From NCBI GenBank assembly GCA_025617375.2, contig JAMYGW020000010.1, forward strand, positions 682,001 to 746,000: a stretch of DNA of 64,000 nt. The letters run 5' to 3'. This DNA comes from Acarospora socialis (lineage: Eukaryota; Ascomycota; Lecanoromycetes; Acarosporales; Acarosporaceae). Below the pieces are notes generated by a model. That model saw only the letters and a program-made list of their open reading frames with translations. It was not told the DNA's origin and did not search any database. The translations under genes were made by a program, and so were the position numbers. Shown one piece after another: positions 19,996 through 31,436 of this stretch (position 1 is its first letter; each line of letters opens with the position of its first letter).

Positions 19996-22833
19996 GGTAG
20001 CCAGAGCTTGATGCTAGCAATTCTTGTCTGGTTGAGAGAGTAGCAACAGCTACCCCAAAAGTCTAAGGAGACCGAGTTACAAACAAGTGCGTAGAGTAGA
20101 CTGTGCAACGCTGACGTTTGCAATTCAAGTGAAACGGAGTAGTGGCCCGCCCACCCTATCTCCGTGCTTGACAACCGAAGAAGACAGGATGGGGGCTAAC
20201 ATCGCGCTGCTATGGAAAGAAGCCTTCGGCTGAGAAGTAATGTCAATGTAGGTAACACCAAGCGGTGAAGCTTCCACAATATAACAGCACAGTGGTGGCG
20301 AGATGCCACCTCAGGCGAGTGTGCAACATGGGTACATGAAGAAGACACGGGTGCTATTAAGAGCATCACCGAGTGGGGATGCTCTACAACAATCAGCTAC
20401 AACTCGGATGAGAGGTAAGGTACAAGTACGGAAGCACTCGACCGTAAGGGAAGTAGTTGTAAAGTGTACGTTGCGGTTGCGACAAGGCTTAGCTCCGCCC
20501 ATGGAGAACATCCCCGTCTTACGTACGGTGTACCTATCTTGGTGCCTACCCTTACCCGGTGCCGAGTCCCTTGCGAACTACTGTGTCTGTATATACAGAC
20601 CCCGCCGCATGAACGTCCTATTCTTGATCACCAAAACTTCATTTGGCAGTCGAGAATGGATCGACCCTTGCTGCATGAGCTGAACCAGAATCAGTATGCA
20701 AGTCAGTCGAAGCTCGCAGAGACTGCTCGCTCGAGAGAGAAGCTGACAGCCTAGAAACCCACCGATCGGGTTGTGCCGCAAATAAATGCCTACCTAGGTA
20801 GGTAGTCAATGAAGTTGCCTACCGAGGTACGAAGTACTGACCAGCCCGCCTGGACCACATTTCGGCCCCCAAACCTGTAGGCACTTTAGAAGGTGCGCAG
20901 TTGGTCCGACTACATAGAGTATGTCTCAGCCCTGACGATCGCCTTGTACACCTTCTACCTTACGACAAGGCTGCCTATGCAAATCTCGGGTTATCAGAGC
21001 CTGGGCTAGGTACCTCAAGACAACAGTCAGCATCGAACCTTTGAAGCGCCTATAAAGTTGTCAGCCCCGTGATAAACATGTTATGGCTTGAGAGATTGGA
21101 GCGTGTAGCAGCACCATGCATGCCCGAATCTCGCTCCTCGCGTGCAGACTGAAGCAAGCAATTGAGCGGAACGCTAGCTTTCCTACGTCTTGCATAGCTA
21201 TTGAACATCAGCTGGAAGCTGTGCGGCGTGGCGATGGCGCACCAATCATCGGAGTTATTGAGAGCTCTTCTTTGGTCTTCCGATATCCATGTCAAAGCAT
21301 CTGCTAAGAATGCTACACTACAAGCGAGCTGACCTGAAGGCTCATTTCTAGGAGAAGAAGACAATTTTGGAGTCAGTCAAGTTGAGCTACTCCAGCGTGG
21401 GGGATACGGTAGGCAATACGACACGGGCAGTCGGTCCAAAGGAGACTATCTATCTCATTGGAACGTTTGTTTATGTTAAGCCTCTGAATCCAACAACTTT
21501 AACCCAAAGCTATGGGTTGAGTCCGTTGCCGAGAGTCGTCGCCGGAAGCCGAACTGATATCCAGCAAAACGATAGGTGTCTTCTACCACGATCGGAGTGT
21601 CCATAGGAGAAGGAGAAACAGGAAGAAGATACAGTACCGGACGGGGTGGGGTTGCGTGGAGGGTTGGGAAACAGGAAGGGAGGCATGGATATCTCATCTC
21701 ACGTATCTACTAAGGGCGGGCACAAGACCGACCTGCTGCTGCTTGCTTCGACGAACATGGTCGGCATCGCCGCAGGGATAAGGCCGTCGTGACGCACGTG
21801 CACCGAGGGTAGGTTGTCGAGATTATGCCGGGGATGGTTTGCCAGCAAGGGTGGGATTGGCAGTAAGGTAGTGGCGGGAGAGAGAAGGCAGAAGATGGAA
21901 GGTGCAAATCTTACGTGAAGATTCTGCAGGCGCGAGGATCAGACCCGGCGTCCATGCCCATGTAGGTATGTCTTTCAGGCGAAACACGCTGTCTGGTCTT
22001 GGAGCAGTCTTAATGAGTGTAAGTTGCACAAGAGCTCGACTTACCCTAAGTATGTTGAGATGAACTCGCGTTGCAAAGAAACCAGGATGCAAACAGCATA
22101 GGATGCTGTAACTGTATTGATCGAATCAGGGTATACTTCATCTTCATACTCGGTCTTGTGTAGAGACGTATATCGATAAGGGCTGGTTAGTCTGTGCGCC
22201 ATGCATTGGATTCGTGAGGCATAGTACTCGACTTCCCGGAGGAACTAATACGTCTTCTCTGCCTTGGTAGGAGGTGGGAGGAATCTTCGACCATTAAGCC
22301 TCGCCTTTACATATCACCATAGCTCGACTTCTGCTCTCACTCACTGATCGCCCTCCCCACCAACAGTCCCATCTCAAGACTCGACCGATCAGCAGACACG
22401 CACTGTACCACAGAATTTGCTACACAAGACGTACTCCATTGCCAGCCTCATTCGGCGGTGCATTACACAAATCCCATTAGATACTAACATTAGCCCGTAT
22501 AAGATCTTTTAACCCGCCATTCCCGTCGTTCATACATGTCCCAAGAACGCCAGCCGACCAAGTCTGTAACAGAAAAAAGAATCCCAATAACAAAAAGCTG
22601 CCGCCGTGATGGGAAATGTTAAACACTATAAGTACCGCCGCTATACGCCATTGCTATATAGCCGGAAAAATACCGAGAAAGCCGCCCTACCTTTTGCAAG
22701 AGATGGACCCCCCTGATCGTAGTAAAGATAGCGGAGATGCATTATAGATAATTTCGTCAATAGAGATGTCGAGAGAATCAAGAATGCCCGAGAGCCAAAA
22801 GCCGCCCGTTTAAGGATTAGATCTGATAGATGA
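19996..22833. other. 2.8-kb gene-poor region
   Basis: Between the Pth11-like start and the end of the Zn2Cys6 gene. It has a palindromic patch at about 20792-20840 (CTACCTAGGTAGGTAG and CGAGGTACGAAGTAC). Overlapping frames at 20303-20781, 21050-21364 and 21823-22092 have no recognisable domain. No RNA gene was seen. Confidence 0.4.
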
Positions 22834-25138
22834 TCAAAAGTTGTAATGATTATGGTGAGGATGCTGGTTAGGTGCCACGTAATAACTCTGATACGGGTGT
22901 CCCTGGTTCGAGAAGTCGGCCATGGCCAACGGATTTTCCCCGGGTCGCCGTCGTATGGGAGGAGCAGGTGGCAATGACGTCCCCTGCTGCGAGAACTGAA
23001 AGCTCTGTTGCAGTTGCGAATTCTGCATCAGAGCAGTCGGCATCTGTGCTTGCTGCCGCAACGCTTCTTCGTTCGCCCAGCCCCACTTCTCCTTCAACTC
23101 CTTGTTCAAGAAGCCGACACGCCAGCCGGTCTCCTTTCGGATTTTCTCAAAGATCTGGAGCACTTCTTCTTGTTCGCGGCGGACGACGAGACATTCGGCA
23201 GCGATGGCCAGTGAGCGGAGGGCAACACTGGCCACACCCCGGTCTTTGACGTGTGCCACTATACCGCAGATCTGGTGAGCCTGGAATGACTGCATGCTGT
23301 GCATCTCTGGATCCTCGAGCGACATGACCGGGTTCATTTGCGAAAGCAAGCACATCGCGGTATGGTAGAACAACCGTGCCACGATCGTCGTTCGCTTGAT
23401 CAACCTAGGCACGTCAATGAATTGACTCAAAAGTGGAGAGAAGCATGACATACCAAACTTCGGGAAAGGCCGACTTGGAAGTTGTCTGATACGGATGCAG
23501 ATATGCCATTGGATGCATAGTTCGGGGTATGTTCCGGTTCCAGGAATCACATAAATCTCTCAACCTCTTCCACTCGTTGGAACGATTGATCAACCGGAGA
23601 TGCTCCGCTCCAGCTGAAGCTTCTTGAAATCGGGGTATCGAAGCTCGGAAATTCGCAATCTTCGCAACAATATAAACAATCCTATACGTCCAAATTTCTT
23701 CCCGCCCTGACTCCGTCTCCAGCACGAAATCCATGTCCACACCCCAATCATCCGGGTCCCAAGCCACTTGCCAATTGAAATGGAGGCAACTGAGTAATTC
23801 CATGCCGACGTTTAGCCAGAAGCAGGCGGCACCTATGCCGGTTGACCGGGCGCTCCATCCACACTCTTTGATCAGAGCACGTGCACCTGCTATGTGGTTC
23901 ATTCTCTGTAGAGCTCTCTCGGACATGATCTCATATACGTTCAGTATCACAGCTGTCGTGGCACAGATGACGGTATCTCGGTTTGGATTTTGCAATGATT
24001 TCAACAGTCCTCTCGTGGCGGTATCGTAGTAGTGGAGCGCTTTGTCCTCGTGGTACGCAGGGTTGACAAGGGTTAGATGTCGTGCGCCGCAGGCTAGGAA
24101 GGCGTTCAGAAGCATCGGTTCACCGAGGGAGTGGAATGGCAGTAGACGGGAGAACTATACGCTCGATCAGTAAATGCGCCTATCGTTCCCATCGAATTTC
24201 CTTACATGTTTCATGGGATCCATGCTATCCATCCACAAGCCGACTTCTTCCACAAAGACCTGCATGAAAAGGACTTCTTCTGGCGAGGTGAGAAAGTCCA
24301 CTCTTTCGTTCGGCGGGGTCAGCGTCTGCTCTGGATTGCTGTATGAAGACTGGGGAGGTGGAGGTATGGTTTGATTGGAATACGTGGAATCGGTAGTGGA
24401 ATGAGAGTGTTGATGATGTGTCTCGCGAGAGTGTTCCGCAATGCTGGTTTGAGATATGTCTGGGTATGTACTTGGCAGATGTATTGGTGGTAACGTCTGG
24501 TGAGCCATTGTAGGCGCCCCTACCATACTGGTCGAGTAATCGAAGGCCGACTCGGGTTTGATCTCATTCACGTCCTCCTGCTCAAGGGCCGCGTAACGCC
24601 CCAAACCACCTTTGTACTCGGACGCAATTTCACGAGACTCGTCCTGAAAGTTGACCTGCCAATCGTGCGTGGGTGGTATGATTGGAGGCGATTGGACTTG
24701 TGTGTCAATGAAGTTCAATCGCACTCCACGCTTGCACGTTCGATTTGACTTTCGACAGTTCTGACAGTGTGGCATGGCCTCATCACACTTCAGATGCCGC
24801 TCCCTACACGTCAGACAACCTGTCCGCACTCTCTTCGGCCGACTCATGACGACAGTCGTATCGACCGCAAGAGCGTTGCCGTTAACATCTGTGCCCGCCA
24901 TCACTCCTGGCTCACCCTTCGTCCCAACACTTGGCTGGGACAGCTGGGAACCGCCCTTTGCTGTTTTCGCGGATTTGGGAGTCGATGCAATAGAGGTACC
25001 GTGTCTTCCCGCCGAAGTGTCTACACCAATGATAGTCAGGGCAGGTAATGTAGATGACGAGTAGGATGGAGACTCGTTTTGCTGGGCTTCGAGGTATGCG
25101 ATGTCAAAGGTGGGGCGGGAGAAGTAGGGATGTTCCAA
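22834..25138 (-). CDS. Zn2Cys6 transcription factor with fungal-specific regulatory domain
   Basis: Exons 24206-25138, 23454-24154 and 22834-23404, with introns of 51 and 49 nt, give 734 aa. The DNA-binding cluster at about residues 108-135 has C-x2-C-x6-C-x6-C-x2-C-x6-C spacing (CLTCRERHLKC...CQNCRKSNRTC), preceded by basic PKRVRTG and followed by RGVRLNFIDTQVQSPP. It continues with a long Ser/Pro/Gln-rich linker and a helical regulatory region (LLNAFLACGARHLTL, YDTATRGLLKSL, YHTAMCLLSQMNP), and ends in a Gln-rich tail. The RxGCLTCRERHLKCDE type with the LNFID extension resembles Aspergillus OefC-type regulators. I hold that only loosely. Targets are unknown. It is isolated, with almost 2 kb of palindrome-rich spacer upstream. 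Confidence 0.9.
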
Positions 25139-27030
25139 TGAAGCCGCCAGAGTGAAGGTGAAGGTGCAGGTGAAGGTGAAGCGCTGGCAAGTAGATCTGA
25201 CTACGTAATGTGATCAGACCAGTTTTTGAGGTAAAACTGGAAGCTGTCCGCTAACGCGCGCATGTGGGGAACTGACGGCGTCCACAGATCCTAAATGGTT
25301 CACTGCATCACTCCTGTTGATGGAATTTGTACTTGCTTGTATCGATACCGTTGTGACAAGCAGAGTTAGGAATCCGGTGTAGCACGTTGAGGTCGATGAG
25401 GATCGTAACGCGTGATGGACGGGTTTTTCAAGAGAATTCAGTGACGCTTCGGGTCCGCCGTCATTGAGTAGTACGCCCAATTAGCGACAATGCGATAGCG
25501 GCTGTGCTCCAAGATTCAACTCTTGACTTGACTGAAATTCCAGCAGATCTAAGGTAAGTGAGTTAATTGCACGGCAAGGGCTTGTGCTTTGCTTGTGCTT
25601 TTTGCTGGGGTCGCCGACAGACCCCCATTTCTCAGCAATTGGAGCCGAGCCGGTAGATCTTCGAAGTAGGTACTCGTACCTTACTCAATCGAGTCTCTGG
25701 ACCCTACCTAGGTACCTACCTAGGTAGGTACCTTATGAGAAGTTAACTGGAGCTATTACGCTCCGCGGAAAAATGAATAGTGGAAGGTAATCGTTGGTTC
25801 TATAGGTACCTGCTATGTGAAGGAAGAGAGCAGTAAGGTAGGTAAGAAGTTCTCATTCTCTTTCGCTCAATCTGGTGAGGGCAATACCTTATGCAACGCT
25901 ATTACCGTTACCTTACCGTTATATGGGGACTTTGAGGATTAATAGGATTGTCTTGATGCTGTCAGAGGCGTCGGTGGGAGCTAACTTTAGATGGATTAGC
26001 GCCGGGAATGGTTGCCTCCGTGTACAAGGGTATCCCAAAATAAGGTACTCCGTACTTTGTATCTTACGGAGTACTTCACTTTCTTTAAGATACCTTACCT
26101 TGTAGATACCAGATATCAGCAGCCACCTCCAATGTCAGAAAGATCGACATCACAGACCTGACTCGTGCATATTACATATGCACTGCCATGTGCAACAATC
26201 CAGACAAAAGGTGGCACTTCTGATAATCCGATGAGAAATAAGATCTTTGTCACTGTCCGTAGTGAGCTCTAGATACCTACAAAGCGAGCCTAAACCTAAG
26301 CAAGCCTCAGTGTGACTTTAGCACTAGGGCTTATAGAAGTCTTGTTGCCTTTTCTTATGAACCTTTAGCCGGTCAACTCAACTCTCTCCTTTTATCCCAG
26401 TCGCACTTGGTTCTCATCTTTTCATGCAGCTACTTGATCTATTCGCGTGAATTCGCAGCGGGTTGCGTCTTCATGCTATCCTACTCTACTGCTTCCAGTA
26501 GCAACTTCTGAATGGCCGTCTACTCGTACTCTATGGTGCTCTCAGTGTCGCACAGTCAATCGGATTCCTTCCATCACGTCGTTTGCATCAGCCACAAATC
26601 AGCGCCACAAGAGCTTCGGCGCTGATCGCTTGGTGACTTGCCCACCTTGAAGCATTTGACATTCTCACTAACCGTCCTTTTGCTTTACTTGATAAGCTTT
26701 TGTCCATCAACCAGAGTGTTGACTCATACATGCTTCATTTGTAGAAAGGGTGTCGCTGGTGCGTCCGAGTACTTGGCGTCTGGTAGCCGCCTCGTCTTCG
26801 TGGCAGCTTCGCGGGCTTACGTGGTAGATTTCTCTGTTCACCGTGCCATAAGCATATGCTGATGGCGGAGTCGTTGTGTTATTGGGCTGTGCTGAGGCGG
26901 TAACCATGTCAGCTTTACTGACATCGTATGCACAGCAACAAAATGGGATTGAAACATATTCCACAAAACTGGCGAATAGAAACTAGGGGTTTTCGGCTTA
27001 GGGCATGGGCAGCGTACTGCAACGAGGGCC
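25139..27030. other. Upstream spacer with two palindromic islands
   Basis: Starts with a CACCTT-type repeat in the leader of the Zn2Cys6 gene (25148-25182). It then holds two clusters of GTAC/CCTAGG palindromes at about 25665-25840 (CTACCTAGGTACCTACCTAG) and 26035-26110 (GGTACTCCGTAC and its inverse ACGGAGTAC). No coding frame with family similarity was seen. Confidence 0.6.
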
Positions 27031-28165
27031 TTGCTCATGGTTATCGGCCATTTCCTTACCTCCTGGCCAACCCTGTTTTTTGGACTCATCGGCCCTAGGT
27101 ATGGCCTGATCGCAAGCGCAGAAGTGGTCTTGGCGGGATTCTATCGACCATTTGATCAGCTACATGCCCCGGCGCCGACTAGTCTGACCACCCATTCCAT
27201 TGCGCCGTCAAACCTGGGAAGCAGCTGGAGTATTACAAGCCTCGCAGACAGGCTTCAACCTCTGCAGAACACGAATAACAGTGCAAGCAACACGTCGAGC
27301 CAAGCCAAACTACTTCTATATAACGAGATATCAGATCTGTATGTCGATTTGACGGAGCTCCAAGCTTTACTACAGCCAGTCATCAATACTCGCCTACCTC
27401 TAGACTGACAAAGTCAGTTCATTCAACGACACCAAAACTAGAGCAACTGGCAAGACAGGTGATCAGCTGGGGGCCGATATTTCGGCAGACCATGGTACTC
27501 TCGAGCAGAAGCGACTGCGTATCTTCCGAGTAGGATCGACACCGAAAACGTTCAGAGAAGAGTACAGGCGCATGAGGGAGGATCTCACGAGTCTTCAGCA
27601 GCATTTACTGCGTAAGTCTATTCATCGAGACTAATCTCAGGTCGTTTCACCCTCTGCGAGTCCATTCACTCTGCGGTGCAGGACTGGCTTATCGGGAATT
27701 GAGGTCGACCTCAAGCATATATTTCTAGTGACAGAAAGTGTTGCAACTACTCAACGACAGTATCAAGACGTTTCTAGAGACCAATTCTCTCAGCATACAG
27801 ATCATCTGCAAGCTCTCTTGGCCGACAACCATCAGTGTCCAGATATCCTTAACAACAGAGATACTAAGCACAATGAAGCATTTCTACGAACAGCCGATAC
27901 TATCACAGCGACCGCACTCGGCAATGTTGACGTGGGTTCCGTCAGAGCCTTTCGCCACACTGAAACTGTCCTATTCGATTCGAGCCAAATGACCGCCGTT
28001 ACCGCCGTCGGCATCGCACCGCTCATCTCCCAAGAACAGCATGTAACCCATGGTGTAGCTGTGCCTGCCTCGCCAAAAGCCGGGTTCGGAGTTCACAACT
28101 GGTCGACCGCTTCATCGGATCATCGTGATCATTGTTCGTCGGTTATTCTGGGTTGCCAGTGTTAA
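27031..28165 (+). pseudogene. Remnant of a STAND-type protein N-terminal domain
   Basis: Three open stretches on the plus strand recall the helical N-terminal domain that precedes NACHT/ankyrin parts in fungal NLR-like (STAND) proteins. The first (27031-27408) ends with LYNEISDLYVDLTELQALLQ, close to the family pattern LNNEISDLxxVLxEVxxLL. The second (about 27421-27611) has FREEYRRMREDLTSLQQHLL before a GTAAGT donor. The third (27728-28165) has VTESVATTQRQYQDV. No NTPase motif and no ankyrin, WD or TPR repeats follow before the next gene, and the start codon is unclear. I read it as a shortened or decaying member, or a stand-alone domain gene. The level of similarity is modest. Confidence 0.4.
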
Positions 28166-28912
28166 GCAAGAAGTGCGATCAAAAATCATGTCATTTGCGA
28201 GCGGAGCCAATGTCCTACGTAACTTATTTTCTTCCCCCAGTGGTTCTTGGCGAGGGTGAACTCTGACGAGGATTGGGAAGATGTTTGGCAAGATGCGTCC
28301 GAGTCATAGTTCTTACTTGCAGTTTGTTCCAAACATTGACCAAGGTCAATTAACGTTCAGTTGCACCAGAACCTGGTAAATCTCTCCAGTTTGATGCGCC
28401 GGGCCTCATAGAACAACATTCCCGCCTCTTATACACTTGCACCGCACAACAACGAAGAAACTGCCAATGCAGAGTTTTGATCAGACAGCCCTGGCACTGA
28501 ACTCGGGACTCAATCCAAGCCTACAGCGGAAGGGCATCCTCCATGTCTCCGAATCTTGCATCCCTCCCGTTTCAAATCCAGGTACCGAAAGAGCTAACCC
28601 TGACTAGCCATCTCTGTATGAGAGAGCAGCGATATCAAATTCATCCATCTATCCCGGCCATCCGAATTCACAATACTCGTACTACGTAAGTACGGTACAG
28701 ATGACCTCCACCCCCTTCCCCTCCCCTCTCCGCTACACCATCTCCTCTCCATTCATCCCTCAAACCCCCTTCTCCACTTCCCCCATAAAAGCCAAACCAC
28801 CAACCTCCCCTAACCTCCCCCCCTCCCCTCTACCCGCCCCGCACCCCAAACCCCCACCCCACATCTCCTCCCCAGCTCCCTTTCGCCAAACCGCCAGCCC
28901 TCCATCCAACAC
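28166..28912. other. Intergenic; C-rich on the plus strand after 28.7 kb
   Basis: No gene was recognised. The frame at 28701-28955 is a Pro/Ser product of C-rich sequence and overlaps the end of the secreted-protein gene in antisense. Confidence 0.4.
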
Positions 28913-29445
28913 TTACCCATCCCGCAAAACGGGCCCTACAGCCGGCGGGCCGTAAGGCCACCTGACAAAATTCATCACCGGCCCGCCATAGCAAAAGCAC
29001 GTGTTCAGACAGAGCCGATGGAAGACGACGTCCTCGTCGTCAGGCGGGTCGCCCATTAAATCGATCCATGAGCAGACGACGTGGTATCGCAGCCGACGCG
29101 GGTGGTCGGGGTCCAGCTCGCAGCGGCAGCCGAAGTTGACGCAGGCCGGGTACAGGTCCCAATACGCGGTCCGCTTGGCCGTGAAGCCGGGGACGGGGAG
29201 GTTGGGGCAGTTGAAGCGCTATGTGGGAGGTGGCGGGGGGAATGTTAGTGAGATGGGGACAGAGGGGGAAGGGGACGAAGAAGAAGGGAAAGAGGGGGGG
29301 GGAAGGGTGGGCGAGGAGGCGACGGGGATGGACGTACGGCTTGGTCTTGGCTCTTGCCTTGGGGCGGGCGGATGACGGCGTGGGTGGGGCGTAATGATGA
29401 AAGTGCGAGAACGAGGAGGAGGAGGAGGAGGGGAGTCGGGATCAT
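28913..29445 (-). CDS. Small secreted eight-cysteine protein, copy A
   Basis: Exons 29338-29445 and 28913-29218, with a 119-nt intron (GTACGT...CATAG), give 137 aa. A signal peptide is plain (MIPTPLLLLLLVLALSSLRPTHA). The mature part has eight cysteines with spacing C-x21-C-x4-C-x-C-x15-C-x20-C-x3-C-x-C and ends CFCYGGPVMNFVRWPYGPPA followed by VGPVL. I do not recognise the family. The intron phase, position and cysteine pattern are shared with copy B 1.4 kb away on the same strand. Size, export signal and cysteine content fit an effector-like or antimicrobial-like protein, which is only an inference. The stop lies in GGGTAAGTG, a good splice donor, so an additional 3' exon cannot be excluded. 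Confidence 0.7.
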
Positions 29446-30226
29446 CTCTTTTCTTTCTTCGTTGGAGGTCCGGACAGGTTGCGAACTTGGTGGATAGAGG
29501 AAAGGAAGAGGTATCGTTTGCTTGGTAGAGTAGACACAGAAGACAGATGTGGCATCATATACAGGTGTACATCGCTACCTAACACCCAGCACGCAGCAAA
29601 GAAACGAAGAAAACATTTCGTCATGGGAGGGCGAGCGCGTGGAACGGTTTCGAAGATGGTAGCTTGAAGCGCAGCCTCGTTGAAACGATAATTGAAACTC
29701 ATGCTTTGTGATGCATGTGGAGTCGTCGGAGCTAGAGACCGCACATGTGCATTGTGGAGCGTGAAAGATGCTCGGTGCGGTTCTGTGTTTAGCACAAGTG
29801 CCTCTCTTAGAGACCATTGGTGTGGGTTCGCTGAGGTAGGATGAGCGAATATGTTCTGGATGCAGTGGCTTTAGCAGTGGGAAGTGCAAGAATGGGCAAT
29901 GCGCTGCGTCTATTGAAGCTTGATATCTGTACCATACACGCAAACGCTAAGCTCAGCCCTATGGCATTTCTTCCTGCGACGAATCCTTTATGTACTTATA
30001 CAGTTTAGACCAGGCCGACAGCCCAAAATCCAACAGACAACTCACTGTACACACGGTACAGAATAGTCTGTTCCTTAGTTTGGGCAATCACGATATTGTA
30101 TACATCCTAACTTCTCATTTCAATGACCTGTAGAATCCATCCCATCTTGATATCCTCCCTTCATCTTCGCACTTTCACATCTGACTCGCTTGACCGACGA
30201 AATAATCTCTCCCGGCGCCGGCCACA
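29446..30226. other. Upstream half of duplicated unit A
   Basis: Promoter region of copy A. It matches the region upstream of copy B: a TATA-like ATATAC at about 29551, CCTAACACCCAG at 29578-29589, GGCGAGCGCGTGGAACGGT at about 29631, AGATGCTCGGTGCGGTT at about 29767, and AGCTCAGCCCTATG at about 29950. Its far end (about 30100-30200) resembles the end of the reading frame at 31437-31700 on the minus strand. Confidence 0.65.
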
Positions 30227-30241
30227 CCCCCCCCCCCCCCC
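30227..30241 (+). repeat. C15 homopolymer at the duplication junction
   Basis: A run of fifteen C residues lies between the end of unit A and the 3' end of copy B. It is followed by C-rich sequence. Confidence 0.9.
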
Positions 30242-30252
30242 TTCACCCCTAC

Positions 30253-30810
30253 CTACCCACCCCTGACACTGTGACTCCCCTGCCCCAACGGGTCTAACAC
30301 CGGGCCCACCGACGGCGGGCCACCAGGCCACCTAACCCAATTACTATCCGGCCCACTATAACAACTACATGTATTCTGGCAAATGCGCAGGGCGGCGCTG
30401 ACTTGCTCGAGGTCAGCCGGGGCGACGGGCTCGAGATTGTGCAGGTCGCAGACGGGGTGGTGGACGATGCCGCGGGGGTCGCGCGCGTCCGGGTGGCAGT
30501 CGCAGCCCAAGCTGACGCAGAAGGGGTAGAGGCGGACATTGTGCGCTACCAAGATCCAGTGCGGGACCTGGAAGTTGGGGCAGTTGAAGCGCTGTAAGGA
30601 CGAGAAGGGGCCAAGGATGTTAGTGGGGTGTTGACTCGGGGAAAGGGCGGGGGCGGAGAGCGGGGGTGGAGGGGGTGAACGTACGGCGCGGTAGGGGGTG
30701 GTGGAGAACGGGATGGCGGCGGGCGGCATGACGGCGTGGGTTTGGTGTAAGGATGGAAGTGCGACGAGGAGGAGGTGGAGAGGGAAGAGGAGAGGGGAAG
30801 TTGAGGGCAT
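30253..30810 (-). CDS. Small secreted eight-cysteine protein, copy B
   Basis: Exons 30685-30810 and 30253-30591, with a 93-nt intron (GTACGT...TTACAG), give 154 aa. The intron is a multiple of three and has no stop, so the unspliced frame is also open. Splicing is supported by copy A, where the same phase-0 junction leads into RFNCPN. A signal peptide is present (MPSTSPLLFPLHLLLVALPS...THA). The cysteine spacing is C-x20-C-x4-C-x-C-x15-C-x22-C-x3-C-x-C, nearly identical to copy A. The shared tail CxCYxGPxxNxVRWPxGPPxV is followed by a unique Gly/Ser-rich extension. Between cysteines the two copies differ at most positions, so the duplication is not recent. The function is unknown. Confidence 0.7.
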   Translation of the reverse strand: MPSTSPLLFPLHLLLVALPSLHQTHAVMPPAAIPFSTTPYRAVRSPPPPPLSAPALSPSQHPTNILGPFSSLQRFNCPNFQVPHWILVAHNVRLYPFCVSLGCDCHPDARDPRGIVHHPVCDLHNLEPVAPADLEQVSAALRICQNTCSCYSGPDSNWVRWPGGPPSVGPVLDPLGQGSHSVRGG

Positions 30811-31436
30811 GCTTATTCCTTGAGTTCGGATACGAAATCGAGAGCGTGAAAAAGAGGAGCAGAGTGGAGAAAGAAAGGAACACACAGGTAAAAAAAAAAA
30901 CGATATCTTTTGCCTACAAGAGTATAGGATAACTAAAGAAGAGAGAGATAGACTCATATATAGAGACACGTATTTCTAACCTAACACCCAGAATGCGAGA
31001 AGGAAAGAAATGAGACATCTCGTAATGGGATGGCGAGCGCGTGGAACGGTCTGAGGTGCGCGTCGACGATCGTAGCTTGGGGCGCAGCCACAACCAGAAA
31101 TGAAACTCGCATATGTGCATGATGGGGCGTTTGAAGATGCTCGGTGCGGTTTCGTGTGAGTACATGGTGGTGTAGTGGTGTGGCTAGCAAGTGTTGTCGA
31201 TTTTCTGTAGCGGTGAGGGTGCAGAATAGAGGGTGGACGTCTGTATGCATACGCTCGCACTAAGTTCAGCCCTATGCCATGCTACTAACCATTCATATAC
31301 TATTCGGAGCAGATCGAGCTCTCCAAGCCACGATGGCGATCAAACAGACGTCTATGTGCTCATCATACGATGTTGAAAAGACTTTATAGATCCTAACGTC
31401 CTCCTTCCAACTTCCTTACGACCCATCCCACCTTAT
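30811..31436. other. Promoter region of copy B
   Basis: On the minus strand a TATA-like CTATATATGAG lies at about 30954-30964, roughly 150 bp before the start codon. CCTAACACCCAG (30980-30991), GCGAGCGCGTGGAACGGT (about 31034) and GATGCTCGGTGCGGTTT (about 31136) repeat those of copy A. A1O-type and CT-rich leader sequence lies at 30835-30905. Confidence 0.65.

Noticed and set aside
27738-27992. Alternative frame MLQLLNDSIKTFLETN in the STAND-like region
   Set aside because: The overlapping frame with VTESVATTQRQYQDV fits the family pattern better. Both cannot be coding.
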